This document shows, piece by piece, positions 41,844-52,059 of a DNA stretch of 64,000 nt (positions are counted from its first letter, which is position 1; every line of letters begins with the position of its first letter). This DNA is from Halorhabdus sp. BNX81 (lineage in GTDB: Archaea; Halobacteriota; Halobacteria; Halobacteriales; Haloarculaceae): NCBI RefSeq assembly GCF_029229925.1, contig NZ_CP107254.1, positions 2,108,001 through 2,172,000 on the forward strand, read 5' to 3'. The translations under genes were made by a program, and so were the position numbers. The notes under the pieces were generated by a model. The model searched no databases. It saw nothing but the letters and a program-made list of their open reading frames with translations, and was not told the DNA's origin.

Positions 41844-44800
41844 TCCAGTCGGATCTCCTCGATCCGAAGTGTCCCGCTCCCGGAGCCGGCCTGCCAGAAG
41901 TTCAGGCGGAGTTCACCCAGTGATCCGGCGTCGATGCCGGCCGATTCCATGTCGATCGCGACGTCGGCGACCGAGGTCCCGATCGAGCCGTCCGCGACGT
42001 CGCTGAACGTCGAGCGATTCCCGCCGACGCCGACGACGAAGTGATCGCCCTCGCCGCCGCTCTCGCCGGCGATCGAGAAGACGATCGAGGAGTACTCGCT
42101 GACATCCTGCTGGACCTGCTCGACGAACCATCCGGCGTTGTCGTATTCGAGGACGAGTGCGCCATCTTCGACGTCGCCGCCGCCGTTTGCGAAGGAGCCC
42201 GCACCACACCAGTTGCCGAGATCGTTGCGGTGGTTCGCCCACGCGGGATCCCCGTCGTAGTCGTTGACGACCAGGGCGTCTTCGGGCGGTTCTTCCCCGC
42301 CTTCGTCGGTCGTCGCTTCGACGGTCGTCGTCTCGGACTCGTTGCCCGCGCCGTCGGCGGCCGAAACCCCGATCTCGTAGGTCGTCGCCGGGTCGAGACC
42401 GGTGACAGTCGCCTCCGTCGTGCCGGCCTCGATCTGCTGGTCCTGGCTCCCGTCGAGGAAGATGGTGTAGTGGTCCAGCCCGGACCCACCGCTGTCCGTC
42501 GAGGCGTCCCAGGAGACGGCGATGGATTGGGCGGTCGATCCGGTGACCGAGAGGTTCCCGGGCATCGTGGGCGCTTGCTCGTCGTCGCCGTCGGTCGTCG
42601 CCACCGTCAGCGTCGCCGGACTGGACTCGTTGCCGGCAGCGTCGACCGCCGTGACGGCGATGTCGTAGCTCGTTCCTGGCGAGAGCTCCGAAACCGTCGC
42701 GGTGGTCGTCCCCGCGTCAACCTGCTGGACCTGTTCACTGTCGACGCTGACGGCGTAGTGATCCAGGCCGGACCCGCCCTCGTCGGTCGAGGCGTCCCAC
42801 GTGAGGTCGATGGTCGTGGCGGTCCGGTCCGTCGAGGTGAGGTTCGCCGGCGCACTCGGTGCCTCATCGTCGCCACCGGCCGTCGAGACCGTCACCGTCG
42901 TCTGGCTGGACTCGTTGCCAGCGCCGTCGACGGCCGAGACACCGATTTCGTAGCTCGACCCGGCGTCGAGCCCCTCGATCGTCGCGGCGGTCGTCCCAGC
43001 CGGCACCTGCTGATCGATGCTTCCGTCGACGGAGACGTTGTAGTGATCGAGTCCCGAGCCTCCGTCGTCGCTCGAAGCGCTCCACTCGATCTCGACGGCC
43101 GTCTCCGACTGGGTCGGCGACTCGACGCTCGCGGGTGCCGTCGGGGCGATCGAGTCGCCGCCCTGGGCCGGTTCGTCGCTGTCCAGCCAGAGTTCGTCGA
43201 TCGAGATCGAGCTATCGCCGGCATCGTAGAACCGGAGGGTGAGTTGACCGGGCGACTCCAGGTCAGCACCGGCCGCCTCGAGGTCGACGGAGACGATCGA
43301 CTCGGTGGTCCCGATCGTGCCGTCTGTGACCTCCGAGAGCAATGGGTCGATGCCCGCGAACTGCAACTCGATGCCGCGGTGCTCGCCGCCGTTCTCGCCG
43401 GTCACCTTCATCCGCAGCGTCGGGTAGTCGGTGATGTCCTGGGAGACGCCAGTGCCGTACCAGCCACTGGCGTTGTAGTCGATTTCGAGGCGGCCGTCGA
43501 CGACCTCTGCGCTCTCGAAGCCGCCGGTGCCGACCCAGTTGCCGAGGTCGTTCGAATCCGGCCAGGCCGGGTCGCCGTCGTAGTCGTTGATCAGCAGGTC
43601 GTTCGGCCCGGCGCGGGCGAGGTCCGTCGTGACGTCGATGGTCGCGATGTCGGACTCGTTGTCGGCACGGTCGACCGCGCTCACGCCGAACTCGTAGGTG
43701 CTGTCCGAATCCAGGCCGCCGATCTGGACTTGCGTCGTCTCGGCAGCGACTTCGCGTTCGAGTTCGCCATCGACGTAGACGACGTAGCCATCGAGTCCCG
43801 CGGTCTCGGCGTCACCTTCGTCGGTGGAGTCGTCCCACGAGATAGTCACCGACTGCCAGGTGTTCTCCGGCGACGACAGATTCGCCGGCACGGACGGCGG
43901 CGTCGAGTCCTCGAAGGCGTCGGTCGTCACCTCGACCGTGACCGTCTCGGATTCGTTGCGCGCGCGATCGACCGCGCTCACGCCGATCGTGACTGTCGTA
44001 TCGGATTCCAGTCCCTCGACGGTCGTGGCCGTGGTCGCTTCGGGCACCTGTGTGATCTTTTGGCCGTCGACGGTGACGTTGTAATGGGAGAGACCGGCCT
44101 CGCCCTGGTCGGTCGAGCCGTCCCAGGAGAGCTCGACCGTCGTCTCGGTGACGTTTTCGGCGGTGAGGTTCGACGGGGTGGTCGGCGGTTGCTCGTCGTA
44201 GGGCACCGTCGGCGGGTTGGCGTCCTGATAGTCGATCAGGGCGTTCTTGACGGTCTCGCCCATGTAGCTGTCGCCCCCGAGCAACGTCCAATCGCAGGGC
44301 AGGTCGGCACAGTCCTCGGGCACGTCCTCCGCGTAGGGGTTGCCGATGTTGTCCTCGAAACTCTCTTCGGTGAACGCCCGGTCGAACATGACCGGCCGCC
44401 AGACGGGGTCGGCACACCAGGCCGTCCAGTGGATGGCGTCACTCTTCTCCAAAAATTCGAGGAACGGCTCGCCATAGCCGGAGGTCGTCCCGCCGATGTA
44501 CTGGCCGCCGTTCTCCTCCCAGCCCCACTCGGTGACGAACAGGGGATACTCCTCGTAGACGCCGGCGACGCCCTCGCCGTTGTTCGTGGCGTCCTCCCAG
44601 TCGTTGTCCTGACTGGAGTTGTGACCGGGATAGATGTGGAAGGTATAGGCCAAGTTCTCGCCGTCGAAAGGCTCGACTAAGGCCCCCTCGGGGCTCTGTG
44701 ACCAGCTGGGCGACCCGATCAGGATCAGGTTGTCGGGCGCGTGCTCGCGGATGGTGTCGACCCACGGCTGGGCCGTCGCCTTCCAGTCGCGCCAGACGTC

Positions 44801-45511
44801 CGCCCAATTCTGGCTCTGGGTCGGATCGCCCCACATCCCCGGCTCGGTCGGCTCGTTGTACAGTTCGTACATGACGTGGGGCTGGTCGGCGTACCGCGGC
44901 GCGACGGTGTCCCAGAACATCTCGACTTCCTCGCCCAGCGTGTCGTCGTTCCACTGGACGTCGCGGTGGCGATGATAGTCGATGATGGCGTATGCGCCGC
45001 GCTGAAGACACCGCTCGATGACGGGATCGAGGTGTTCTTCGAGGTACGTCTCGAGTTGGCCCTCGTCGAAGGCGACCGGCGGTGGCCCTTCACCGGGTTC
45101 GTGCTCGCCGATATCGACCGGCTGGACCGGGATCCGGATGACCCGTGAATGCCAGTCGTCGTCCGTGTTCGTCAGCAGGTCGACCACGTCCGTCGCGGTC
45201 TTGCCCCTGGCCGGCGCGGTGACGTTGATCCGCTTGGGGTCGGCCATGTTGACCCCCCGGAGGTTGACCGTCGCGCCGTCGGGGTCCTTGATGAGGTTGC
45301 CATCGACGTGCAGCGGCGGCGTCGGGATGACGTCCGCGGCCGCACTCCCGACGAGGCCACCGCCGAAGCCGGTCGCGAGCGCGCCGCCTGCCGCTGCTGC
45401 TTTCAGGAAATCCCGCCGTGACGCGCTCGCGATGCCGGCAGTTGACGGTGACTCCGTCGGCTCGGTCGTTCGTCGGGCTGTACTGTCGTCGTCTGGATTG
45501 TTGTGTGTCAT
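41840..45511 (-). CDS. Secreted GH5 endoglucanase with five Fn3 and two copies of the recurring module
   Basis: At 1223 residues the largest protein here. Tat signal SRRDFLKAAAAGGALA. GH5 domain (about 60-450): acid/base Glu in MYELYNEPTEPG (about 220), nucleophile Glu in LFVTEWGWEENGG (about 328), with AYTFHIYPGHNSS before it; this matches the GH5 at 60228-62339 closely and resembles GH5_2-type endoglucanases. Then two Fn3 (about 458-640), an internal, cysteine-free copy of the recurring module (DLGNWVGTGGF, about 650-790), three Fn3 (about 805-1070) and the terminal copy with Cys (DLGNWCGAGSF). It is 6 bp downstream of another GH5 gene, so probably co-transcribed. Confidence 0.9.
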   Translation of the reverse strand: MTHNNPDDDSTARRTTEPTESPSTAGIASASRRDFLKAAAAGGALATGFGGGLVGSAAADVIPTPPLHVDGNLIKDPDGATVNLRGVNMADPKRINVTAPARGKTATDVVDLLTNTDDDWHSRVIRIPVQPVDIGEHEPGEGPPPVAFDEGQLETYLEEHLDPVIERCLQRGAYAIIDYHRHRDVQWNDDTLGEEVEMFWDTVAPRYADQPHVMYELYNEPTEPGMWGDPTQSQNWADVWRDWKATAQPWVDTIREHAPDNLILIGSPSWSQSPEGALVEPFDGENLAYTFHIYPGHNSSQDNDWEDATNNGEGVAGVYEEYPLFVTEWGWEENGGQYIGGTTSGYGEPFLEFLEKSDAIHWTAWCADPVWRPVMFDRAFTEESFEDNIGNPYAEDVPEDCADLPCDWTLLGGDSYMGETVKNALIDYQDANPPTVPYDEQPPTTPSNLTAENVTETTVELSWDGSTDQGEAGLSHYNVTVDGQKITQVPEATTATTVEGLESDTTVTIGVSAVDRARNESETVTVEVTTDAFEDSTPPSVPANLSSPENTWQSVTISWDDSTDEGDAETAGLDGYVVYVDGELEREVAAETTQVQIGGLDSDSTYEFGVSAVDRADNESDIATIDVTTDLARAGPNDLLINDYDGDPAWPDSNDLGNWVGTGGFESAEVVDGRLEIDYNASGWYGTGVSQDITDYPTLRMKVTGENGGEHRGIELQFAGIDPLLSEVTDGTIGTTESIVSVDLEAAGADLESPGQLTLRFYDAGDSSISIDELWLDSDEPAQGGDSIAPTAPASVESPTQSETAVEIEWSASSDDGGSGLDHYNVSVDGSIDQQVPAGTTAATIEGLDAGSSYEIGVSAVDGAGNESSQTTVTVSTAGGDDEAPSAPANLTSTDRTATTIDLTWDASTDEGGSGLDHYAVSVDSEQVQQVDAGTTTATVSELSPGTSYDIAVTAVDAAGNESSPATLTVATTDGDDEQAPTMPGNLSVTGSTAQSIAVSWDASTDSGGSGLDHYTIFLDGSQDQQIEAGTTEATVTGLDPATTYEIGVSAADGAGNESETTTVEATTDEGGEEPPEDALVVNDYDGDPAWANHRNDLGNWCGAGSFANGGGDVEDGALVLEYDNAGWFVEQVQQDVSEYSSIVFSIAGESGGEGDHFVVGVGGNRSTFSDVADGSIGTSVADVAIDMESAGIDAGSLGELRLNFWQAGSGSGTLRIEEIRLE

Positions 45512-45517
45512 GGGTTG

Positions 45518-47476
45518 CTATTCGAACCAGATTTCGTCGATCTCGATCGTTCCACTCGTTCCATCACCCGACCAGAAGTCCAGATAGACTGCACCGGGAC
45601 TCGCCGCGTCCATCCCGGCGGCGGCCATGTCGATCGACACTGTCGAGAACGACGTGTCGATCGTGTCGTCAGTGATCTCGGCGAGGACGCCGCCCCCGCC
45701 GCCGAGATCCACTGAAAAGGCCGACTGCTCGCCACCATCGGCACCGCGAATCTGCAGGTTCAGCGTCGAAAACGACGAGACATCCTGGCGAACGTACGAC
45801 TGCAGCCAGCCGCCGTCGTATTCCAGGACGAGTGCGCCGTCCGCGACCTCGCCGTCGTCGTTTGCGAAGGAACCGGCGCCACACCAGTTTCCGAGTTCGT
45901 TGCGACTGTCCGCCCACGCCGGGTCGCCGTCGAAATCGTTGAGGACCAGGCGCTCGCTCGCCGGCGGGTTGGTCGTCGCGGTGACGGCCCCGCTCCTGTC
46001 GGACTCGTTGCCCGCGCCGTCGACGGCGCTGACCGCGAACTCGTAGGTCGTCTCCGGCAGCAGGCCGCTGACTTCTGTAGCGGTCGTCCCGGCAGTGACC
46101 CGATGATCCAGCGCGCCGTCGAGGTAGACGGCATAAGTGGCGAGGCCGGAGCCGCCGGAATCACTCGCAGCGTCCCACGTCAGACCGACGCTCTCGCTTC
46201 CCGTCTCGGTCACGGCGAGGTTCGACGGGGCCGAGGGCGGCGTCTCGTCGCCACCGCCGGCGCTCGCCGGCAGGTCGTCGTTGCGCTTCTCGCGGAGTCG
46301 CTCCTTGAACAGCCGACCGTGGGGACTGTCGACCTCGTAGTCGCGATTCAACATCCCGGGCGACCAGGTGTGGTCGAAACACCAGACCTGCCAGTGGATG
46401 TCGTGGGCGTCGAAGAGGTCGAGGAACTGCTGGCCCTCGACCTCGTTGGTCCCGACGAGGTAGGGCGAGCCCTCGGTGCCGTACCCGAACTCGCTCATGA
46501 ACACCGGAACCTCCTCTGAGGGCTCGCCGAAATACGTCGACAGCGGCCGGAGGTTCTCGTGGGCGTAGACGTGGCCCGCATATGCGAGGTTGTCGCCCTC
46601 GAACTCGTGTTCGCCCGCCCAGTAGGTGAACTGGCTCCAGCGCGGCGACCCGATGACGATCAGATTCCGGGAAGCGTGCTCCCGAATGAGGTCGACCCAC
46701 GGTTGGGCCGTCTCACGCCAGTACAGGTAGTTCTCCTCGGCACGGGGGTCGGTGACGCCGACGTCGTCAGTCGGATCGCCGGCCCCCGGATAGGGCGTGT
46801 TGGGTTCGTTGTAGAGTTCGTAGATGACGTGTGAGCGATCGCTGTAGCGTGGTGCGACCTCGTTCCAGAACAGCCGGATCTCCTCGTCGAGTTCCGGCGA
46901 GTCCCAGTCGGGGCCCTCCGGATAGTGGCGGTGATAGTCCAGCATGATGTACGCGCCGACCTCCTCGGCAGCGTCGACCGCCGGATCGACGTACTCCGCG
47001 AGATAATTCTGGAGTTCGTCCTGCGTGAATCCCGGCGTCGGGGCCGCCGTGCCCGGACCGTGATCGCCGATGTCCTGAGGCTGCATCGGCAGCCGAATGA
47101 CGTGGGCGTGCCAGCCCTCGCCCGGATCGGTCGCCAGCTCGATCAGCGGCTCGATGTTCTTGCGCCACTCCTCGGCGGCCCGCGCGGGGTCGATAACGTT
47201 CACACCCCGCAGTATCACCTTGTTGCCGTGGGGATCCCGCAGGAGGTTGCCATCGACTTCGAGCCACGGCGTTGGAATACCGGCTGCAGCCGCTGAGCCG
47301 ACGGCACCGCTCCCGACGCCCAGGCCGGCCAGTCCCGCAACCGCCGTCGTCTGCAAAAACGACCGTCTGGACGTACTGGACTGTCGGTGTGTCTCGGACT
47401 CCTCGTCCGGAAGTTCGTCTCGGTCAGTCGTCGATTCGTCCGTCTCGGTTGGCTGTGTCGGCTGATCTGTTGTCAT
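45518..47476 (-). CDS. Secreted GH5 glycoside hydrolase with Fn3 and recurring C-terminal module
   Basis: A 652-residue protein with a Tat signal (SRRSFLQTTAVAGLAG). GH5 domain (about 66-420): GNKVILRGVNVIDPAR, acid/base Glu in IYELYNEPNTPY (about 224), nucleophile Glu in VFMSEFGYGTEG (about 329). It is most like the GH5 at 57864-60173 (shared IPTPWLE.DGNLLRDP and HVYAHE/HVYTHE blocks). One Fn3 and the recurring module (ELGNWCGAGSFAND) close it. It is the upstream partner of the 1223-residue GH5, 6 bp away. Probably an endo-beta-1,4-glucanase. Confidence 0.9.
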   Translation of the reverse strand: MTTDQPTQPTETDESTTDRDELPDEESETHRQSSTSRRSFLQTTAVAGLAGLGVGSGAVGSAAAAGIPTPWLEVDGNLLRDPHGNKVILRGVNVIDPARAAEEWRKNIEPLIELATDPGEGWHAHVIRLPMQPQDIGDHGPGTAAPTPGFTQDELQNYLAEYVDPAVDAAEEVGAYIMLDYHRHYPEGPDWDSPELDEEIRLFWNEVAPRYSDRSHVIYELYNEPNTPYPGAGDPTDDVGVTDPRAEENYLYWRETAQPWVDLIREHASRNLIVIGSPRWSQFTYWAGEHEFEGDNLAYAGHVYAHENLRPLSTYFGEPSEEVPVFMSEFGYGTEGSPYLVGTNEVEGQQFLDLFDAHDIHWQVWCFDHTWSPGMLNRDYEVDSPHGRLFKERLREKRNDDLPASAGGGDETPPSAPSNLAVTETGSESVGLTWDAASDSGGSGLATYAVYLDGALDHRVTAGTTATEVSGLLPETTYEFAVSAVDGAGNESDRSGAVTATTNPPASERLVLNDFDGDPAWADSRNELGNWCGAGSFANDDGEVADGALVLEYDGGWLQSYVRQDVSSFSTLNLQIRGADGGEQSAFSVDLGGGGGVLAEITDDTIDTSFSTVSIDMAAAGMDAASPGAVYLDFWSGDGTSGTIEIDEIWFE

Positions 47477-47597
47477 TGTGTATCCTGTGTCGTTGTTCTC
47501 GCGATGGGGAGTAGACCGTCAGGTCCAGGTTTAGCAGGCACCGTCGAACGAGCCGACGGCACCTAGCCCTCGATCTGACCGGAATCGAGCGACCGGC

Positions 47598-49388
47598 TCA
47601 GGAGATGGTAATGGTCACCTCGTGCGTCGTGGACGCCCCCTCGTTGTCGGTCGCGGTCAGGGCAACCGTGTAGGCCCCTGTCGAGTCGTAGGCATGTTCG
47701 GTCCACCAGCCAGTCGCCGTCTCCCCGTCGTCGAAGTCCCACGCAAGCGAGTCGATCCAGCGAGTGCTCCCGGACATGTCCGTCACCGAAAACGTGACGC
47801 GGTCACCAACGCCGGCGTCGGTCGTGCTCGGGTTCATCTCCGCAAGCAGATTCCCGGACGATCCATCGCCATCGTCTTCACCGTCGCTGGCGTCGCCGCC
47901 ATCAGCACCACCGCTGGCGTCTCCATCGCCACTCCCGTCATCGCCATCGGTGCCGCCCTGGTTGTCGCCACCATCGCTTTCACCGTCGCCCGCTCCATCA
48001 CCGACGACGATGTCGACCTCGTGCGTCGTGGACACGCCGTCGTTATCGGTCGCGGTCAGGGCGACCGTGTAGGTCCCCGCTGCCTCGAACGTGTGTTCGG
48101 TCCACCAGCCAGTCGCCGTCTCCCCGTCGTCGAAGTCCCACGCAAGCGAGTCGATCCAGCGAGTGCTCCCGGACATGTCCGTCACCGAAAACGTGACGCG
48201 GTCACCGACGCCGGCGTCGGTCGTGCTCGGATGGATCTCGGCGATGAGATCGTCGGTCGTCCCATCGCTACCGCTTGCACTATCCCCACCATCGCCGCCG
48301 TCATCCCCAATGTCGCTCCCGTCGCCATCCCCATCGCCGCTGTCGCCGGTGCTATCACCAAGTCTGTCGTAAACGACGTCGAAATAGCCACTCGCCGTAT
48401 AGGAGTCGACACCGCACTCGTCACCCCAGTACGGATCGGCCATGTTCATGGGATCGTCCGAGCCGTCGCCGTTCCAGGCCCAGCCGATCACCGGCCAGCC
48501 GAGTTCCTTCGCGTAGTCGATGATCGCCGACCAGTCGGCACCCGTGCTGTCGGCGTAGTTGCCAAACTCCCCGATCAGACACGGATAGCCCGTCTCGTCC
48601 AGCACGTCGAGATCCGCGGGGACGAGGTTCTGGCCGGTCGTCGCGTTCCAGGCGCTGGGGTAGACGTGCGCCGAAAGGATCAAATCATCGTCCTCGATCT
48701 GCTCGACCGCGTCGGCCAGCCGATAGGTGCCCTGTCCCCACCCCGGAGCGTCACAGACGATCGGCCCGGCGTAGCTCGTGCTTGCCCGGACAGTGTTGAT
48801 AGCCTGGTCGTATGCCGCTGCGTATGCCTCAGCAGTAACGTCGTGATCACCCCATTCGTTCATCATGTTGATCGTGAATTCCGTGTCTTGGGAAAGTGTC
48901 TCGTAGTGTTCGACCCAGAAATCCGCAGCATTCTGGAGCGCCGATGCCTCCGGCGACCCGTTGTCCGGATAATGATGATAGGTCGCGATGATATCCTTGC
49001 CGTTCTCGCCGGCCTCGTCGATCCAGCATTTGGCGTCCTCGACCGTCGTCGCCACCTCTGCAAAGGAGAACGGCTCGATCTCGATCCGGACGGTCTGGAT
49101 ATCCGGGTACTGATTCATCAGCTCCCAACCCAGCGCCTGCTCGCCATCACAGAAGTACGACGGCTGGAGATTTACCCCATCGCCGAACGTGGCCGGATCG
49201 GCGCTGGCGCTACCGGTCCCGAGGACACCGATCAGCGCCCCGCTACCGATGGCTTTCAGCACGTCTCTGCGAGCCGGCGACGGGAGCCCGCTCGAAACCG
49301 CCCGTGGCTCCTGGCCCCCCGTATCCCCGCTGGAAGTCGCTCGCTGGCTGTCCGCCGAATCCGTCGATTGTATCGTATTGTCGGTCAT
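47598..49388 (-). CDS. Secreted GH5-type hydrolase with two PKD domains
   Basis: A 596-residue protein with a Tat signal (ARRDVLKAIGSGALIG). The catalytic domain (about 65-345) is a compact GH5-like barrel: GVNLQPSYFCDGEQALGWEL, acid/base Glu in INMMNEWGDHD (about 178), nucleophile Glu in CLIGEFGNYAD (about 274). This form is often found among GH5 mannanases and endoglucanases such as subfamily 8, so the substrate is open. Two PKD domains (about 380-465 and 510-596) follow, parted by Asp/Gly-rich linkers. Part of each PKD is almost identical in DNA. It lacks the recurring module and ends exactly with the second PKD. Confidence 0.82.
   Translation of the reverse strand: MTDNTIQSTDSADSQRATSSGDTGGQEPRAVSSGLPSPARRDVLKAIGSGALIGVLGTGSASADPATFGDGVNLQPSYFCDGEQALGWELMNQYPDIQTVRIEIEPFSFAEVATTVEDAKCWIDEAGENGKDIIATYHHYPDNGSPEASALQNAADFWVEHYETLSQDTEFTINMMNEWGDHDVTAEAYAAAYDQAINTVRASTSYAGPIVCDAPGWGQGTYRLADAVEQIEDDDLILSAHVYPSAWNATTGQNLVPADLDVLDETGYPCLIGEFGNYADSTGADWSAIIDYAKELGWPVIGWAWNGDGSDDPMNMADPYWGDECGVDSYTASGYFDVVYDRLGDSTGDSGDGDGDGSDIGDDGGDGGDSASGSDGTTDDLIAEIHPSTTDAGVGDRVTFSVTDMSGSTRWIDSLAWDFDDGETATGWWTEHTFEAAGTYTVALTATDNDGVSTTHEVDIVVGDGAGDGESDGGDNQGGTDGDDGSGDGDASGGADGGDASDGEDDGDGSSGNLLAEMNPSTTDAGVGDRVTFSVTDMSGSTRWIDSLAWDFDDGETATGWWTEHAYDSTGAYTVALTATDNEGASTTHEVTITIS
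47696..47831. repeat. 136-bp repeat inside PKD domain 2 (copy 1)
   Basis: The run from GTTCGGTCCACC to GTCGTGCTCGG is repeated at 48,095-48,230 with a single difference that I can see (CACCAACGCC versus CACCGACGCC). Such identity between tandem protein domains points to recent duplication or gene conversion. Confidence 0.85.
48095..48230. repeat. 136-bp repeat inside PKD domain 1 (copy 2)
   Basis: Partner of the repeat at 47,696-47,831. Sequence outside the repeat (linkers, flanks) diverges, so homogenisation is limited to the domain core. Confidence 0.85.
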
Positions 49389-49551
49389 TTGTCGTCTTTG
49401 CCTCAGTTTGTTTCAGTCGTCCCCATCGAACTCGTCTCAGTTCACCCCCACATCGTCGCAGTCGTCTCCCCGACAGCGGGAGGCCGGCCGTGATCGGTCC
49501 CTATGAGTGTGCCCGGCCCAGTCCGGTCGCCGGCGGTTCGGCTTTGGCTGA

Positions 49552-52020
49552 TCAGGAGACTGTGATGGTCACCTCGTCCGTAGTTGACTCGTCGTCGTTG
49601 TTGGTGGCGGTCAGCGTCACGGTGTAGGTGCCGGCCGACTCGTAGGTCGTCTCCGCATACCAGCCGCTCGCCGTGGACCCATCGCCCAGTTCCCACTCGG
49701 CGCCAGTGATCCAGTTCGCGGAACCGGATCGGTCAGAAACCCAGAACTGGACCGTCTCGCCGACACTCGCCTCCGTGGTGCTCGGGTTGATCTCAGCGAT
49801 CAGGTCGTCGGTCGTGCCGTCGCCACCGTCGCCATCTCCGTCACCGTCGCCATCTCCATCGCTGTCTCCCTCTCCGTCGCCATCGCCGTCACCACCGCCG
49901 ACGACGATATCGACCTCGTGGGTGGTGGACTCGTCGTCGTTATTCGTCGCCGTCAGCGCCACGGTGTAGGTGCCGGCGGACTCGTAGGTCGTCTCGGTGT
50001 ACCAGCCACTCGCCGTGTCGCCGTTGCCGAGGTCCCACTCCAGGGAGCTGATCCAGTTGCCCGAGTCGGTCGTATCCGTCACCCGGAAGGTGACCCGCTC
50101 GCCGACCGCGGCGTCGGTCGTACTCGGATCCATCTCGGCGATCAGATCACCGTCGCCAGTTTCGTCACCGTCTTCTTCACCATCGCCATCGCCGTTGCCA
50201 TCACCATCGCCATCTCCGTCGCCGTCGCCATCCTCGTCGGTCGTTGCCTGGACGGTCGCCGTCTCGGACTCGTTGCCCGCGCCGTCGACCGCCGAGACGC
50301 CGATCTCGTAGGTCGTGGCGGCATCCAGCCCGTCGATCGTCGCGGTCGTCATCCCGGCACCGACCTGCTGGTCCTCGCTGCCGTCGACGGAGACGACGTA
50401 GACATCCAGACCGGAGGTGCCGTTGTCCGTGACGCCGTCCCAGGAGACGGTGATCGAGGAGCTCGTGGAATCAGTCGCGGTCAGGTTCGTCGGCGTTTCC
50501 GGTGGCTGGGTGTCGCCGTCACTGTCCCCGTCGCCTTCGAGCGTCACTGTCACCGTCGTCGTCCCCGAGGCGTCCGAGACCGAGACTGTCTCAGTCGTCT
50601 CCGCGCTGTCGGTGCTGACGGTGACTTCGTGGTCACCCAGGAACGCCGTCGTGGCGTAGGTTCCACTGGCGTCGGTCGTGCCGGAATCGTCGGTCCACCA
50701 CTCGTCGTACACCAGTCCGGTCCAGACATCGTACGCCGGCTTTGTCGACCAATCATCGTAGAACAGCGGTGCCTCGTTCTCCCAGTGGCGGCCGTCCCAG
50801 AAGCCCCACATGATGAAGTCGTCACACCCGGGATGGCTGAACGCTCCGCGGAGGTAGTTCTCTAAGACCTCCGCGCGCTCCTCGTCGGAATTCCAGTCGT
50901 CGCCGTTGTACGTGTCGAACTCCGTGATCTTCAGGCGCGCACCGAGATCCGCCCACTTGTTCATCTCCTCGGTGACCTGTGCGGCGCTGATCCGGCCGTC
51001 CGGGCTGTCGTTCGAGTTGAACTCGCCCGTCCGGGCACCGGCGTGAGCCTGAAGGCCGACCGTATCGAGCTGGACGGCGTTGGTGTTGATATGTTGAATC
51101 TCGTTGACGTACCGGTTGTCGGTGTAGCCGTACGCGAACTGGTTGAAGTCATTGACCGCGATCCCGAGATCGAGGTCGTTCTCCTCGATCACCGACTCGG
51201 CCTGGTCGTACCAATCGGCCAGCAGTTCGGAGGTCCAGGGCACGACGTCGCCGGTCCAAGGCTCCTCGGTGTCGATCTGGTCGCCGTAGACACCGATCTG
51301 GAGCTGGTAGGCGTGCATCGCCTCGTTGACGATCTCCCACTCGGTGAAGTCCTCGCCGTAGTGGGTGATGATCTCCTCGATGTGAGCCATCGAGCGCTCG
51401 CGAATCGTCTGCTCGTCACCCTCGTCGATCGCCGTCAGGATGTCGTCCGGGATCGCCGCGACGTCCTCCCGGCCCCAGATGCAGACGTGCCCACGCATGT
51501 CCAGGCCCTGATTCAAGATCCACTCGGTCGCCTCATCGGCCAGTTGCTGTTCGTTCTCCCAGAAGTCCCACTTGTGGCGGTTCTCCATCACCGCCTTGTT
51601 GAACAGTTCGGGGATGTACTCCCGATAGTTGTCGCCCTCGCTGGAGCTGTTGATCAACGTGTTGGCGTTGACGGCCGTCCCGAAGCCAAAGTCGTGTTCC
51701 TGCTGGGAAACCGAAACGCTGGCATCCGAGACCGTCGAGCCGTCGGGGTTCTCGACGACGACTTCCAGATCGCCGGTCCGGTGTTCCTCGATGCGCTCGT
51801 CGATATCCAGCGAGGTGTCCGCGGTCTCTGCGGCCGCGCCACCCGTTGTGGCAGCGCCGAGTCCGGCCGCCGCGGCCGCTGCCGCGACGGTCTGGAGATA
51901 GTCTCGCCGGTCCATCGAGCCGACGGGGCCTTCCCCGTCGGTCGTCAATTCGCTCGCGTCGCGGACGTCGTCTGATTCGTGCGCCGATGCGTCGATGTCG
52001 TGTGAATCGTCGGTTGTCAT
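49552..52020 (-). CDS. Secreted GH10 xylanase with Fn3 and two PKD domains
   Basis: An 822-residue protein with a Tat signal (MDRRDYLQTVAAAAAAAGLG). After a short N-terminal beta domain (LEVVVENPDGSTVSDA), the GH10 barrel (about 105-440) shows DMRGHVCIWGRE, acid/base Glu in WEIVNEAMHAY (about 233) and nucleophile Glu in LKITEFDTYNG (about 367), ending FIMWGFWDGRHW. A small carboxypeptidase-regulatory-like piece (GTTDASGTYATTAFLGDHEV), one Fn3 and two PKD domains follow. It should cut beta-1,4-xylan inside the chain. The next gene upstream is a paralogue with a different C-terminus. Confidence 0.94.
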   Translation of the reverse strand: MTTDDSHDIDASAHESDDVRDASELTTDGEGPVGSMDRRDYLQTVAAAAAAAGLGAATTGGAAAETADTSLDIDERIEEHRTGDLEVVVENPDGSTVSDASVSVSQQEHDFGFGTAVNANTLINSSSEGDNYREYIPELFNKAVMENRHKWDFWENEQQLADEATEWILNQGLDMRGHVCIWGREDVAAIPDDILTAIDEGDEQTIRERSMAHIEEIITHYGEDFTEWEIVNEAMHAYQLQIGVYGDQIDTEEPWTGDVVPWTSELLADWYDQAESVIEENDLDLGIAVNDFNQFAYGYTDNRYVNEIQHINTNAVQLDTVGLQAHAGARTGEFNSNDSPDGRISAAQVTEEMNKWADLGARLKITEFDTYNGDDWNSDEERAEVLENYLRGAFSHPGCDDFIMWGFWDGRHWENEAPLFYDDWSTKPAYDVWTGLVYDEWWTDDSGTTDASGTYATTAFLGDHEVTVSTDSAETTETVSVSDASGTTTVTVTLEGDGDSDGDTQPPETPTNLTATDSTSSSITVSWDGVTDNGTSGLDVYVVSVDGSEDQQVGAGMTTATIDGLDAATTYEIGVSAVDGAGNESETATVQATTDEDGDGDGDGDGDGNGDGDGEEDGDETGDGDLIAEMDPSTTDAAVGERVTFRVTDTTDSGNWISSLEWDLGNGDTASGWYTETTYESAGTYTVALTATNNDDESTTHEVDIVVGGGDGDGDGEGDSDGDGDGDGDGDGGDGTTDDLIAEINPSTTEASVGETVQFWVSDRSGSANWITGAEWELGDGSTASGWYAETTYESAGTYTVTLTATNNDDESTTDEVTITVS

Positions 52021-52059
52021 CGTGAGTTGGTATTTCGCCGCGTTTCGAGGGCGAATCCG

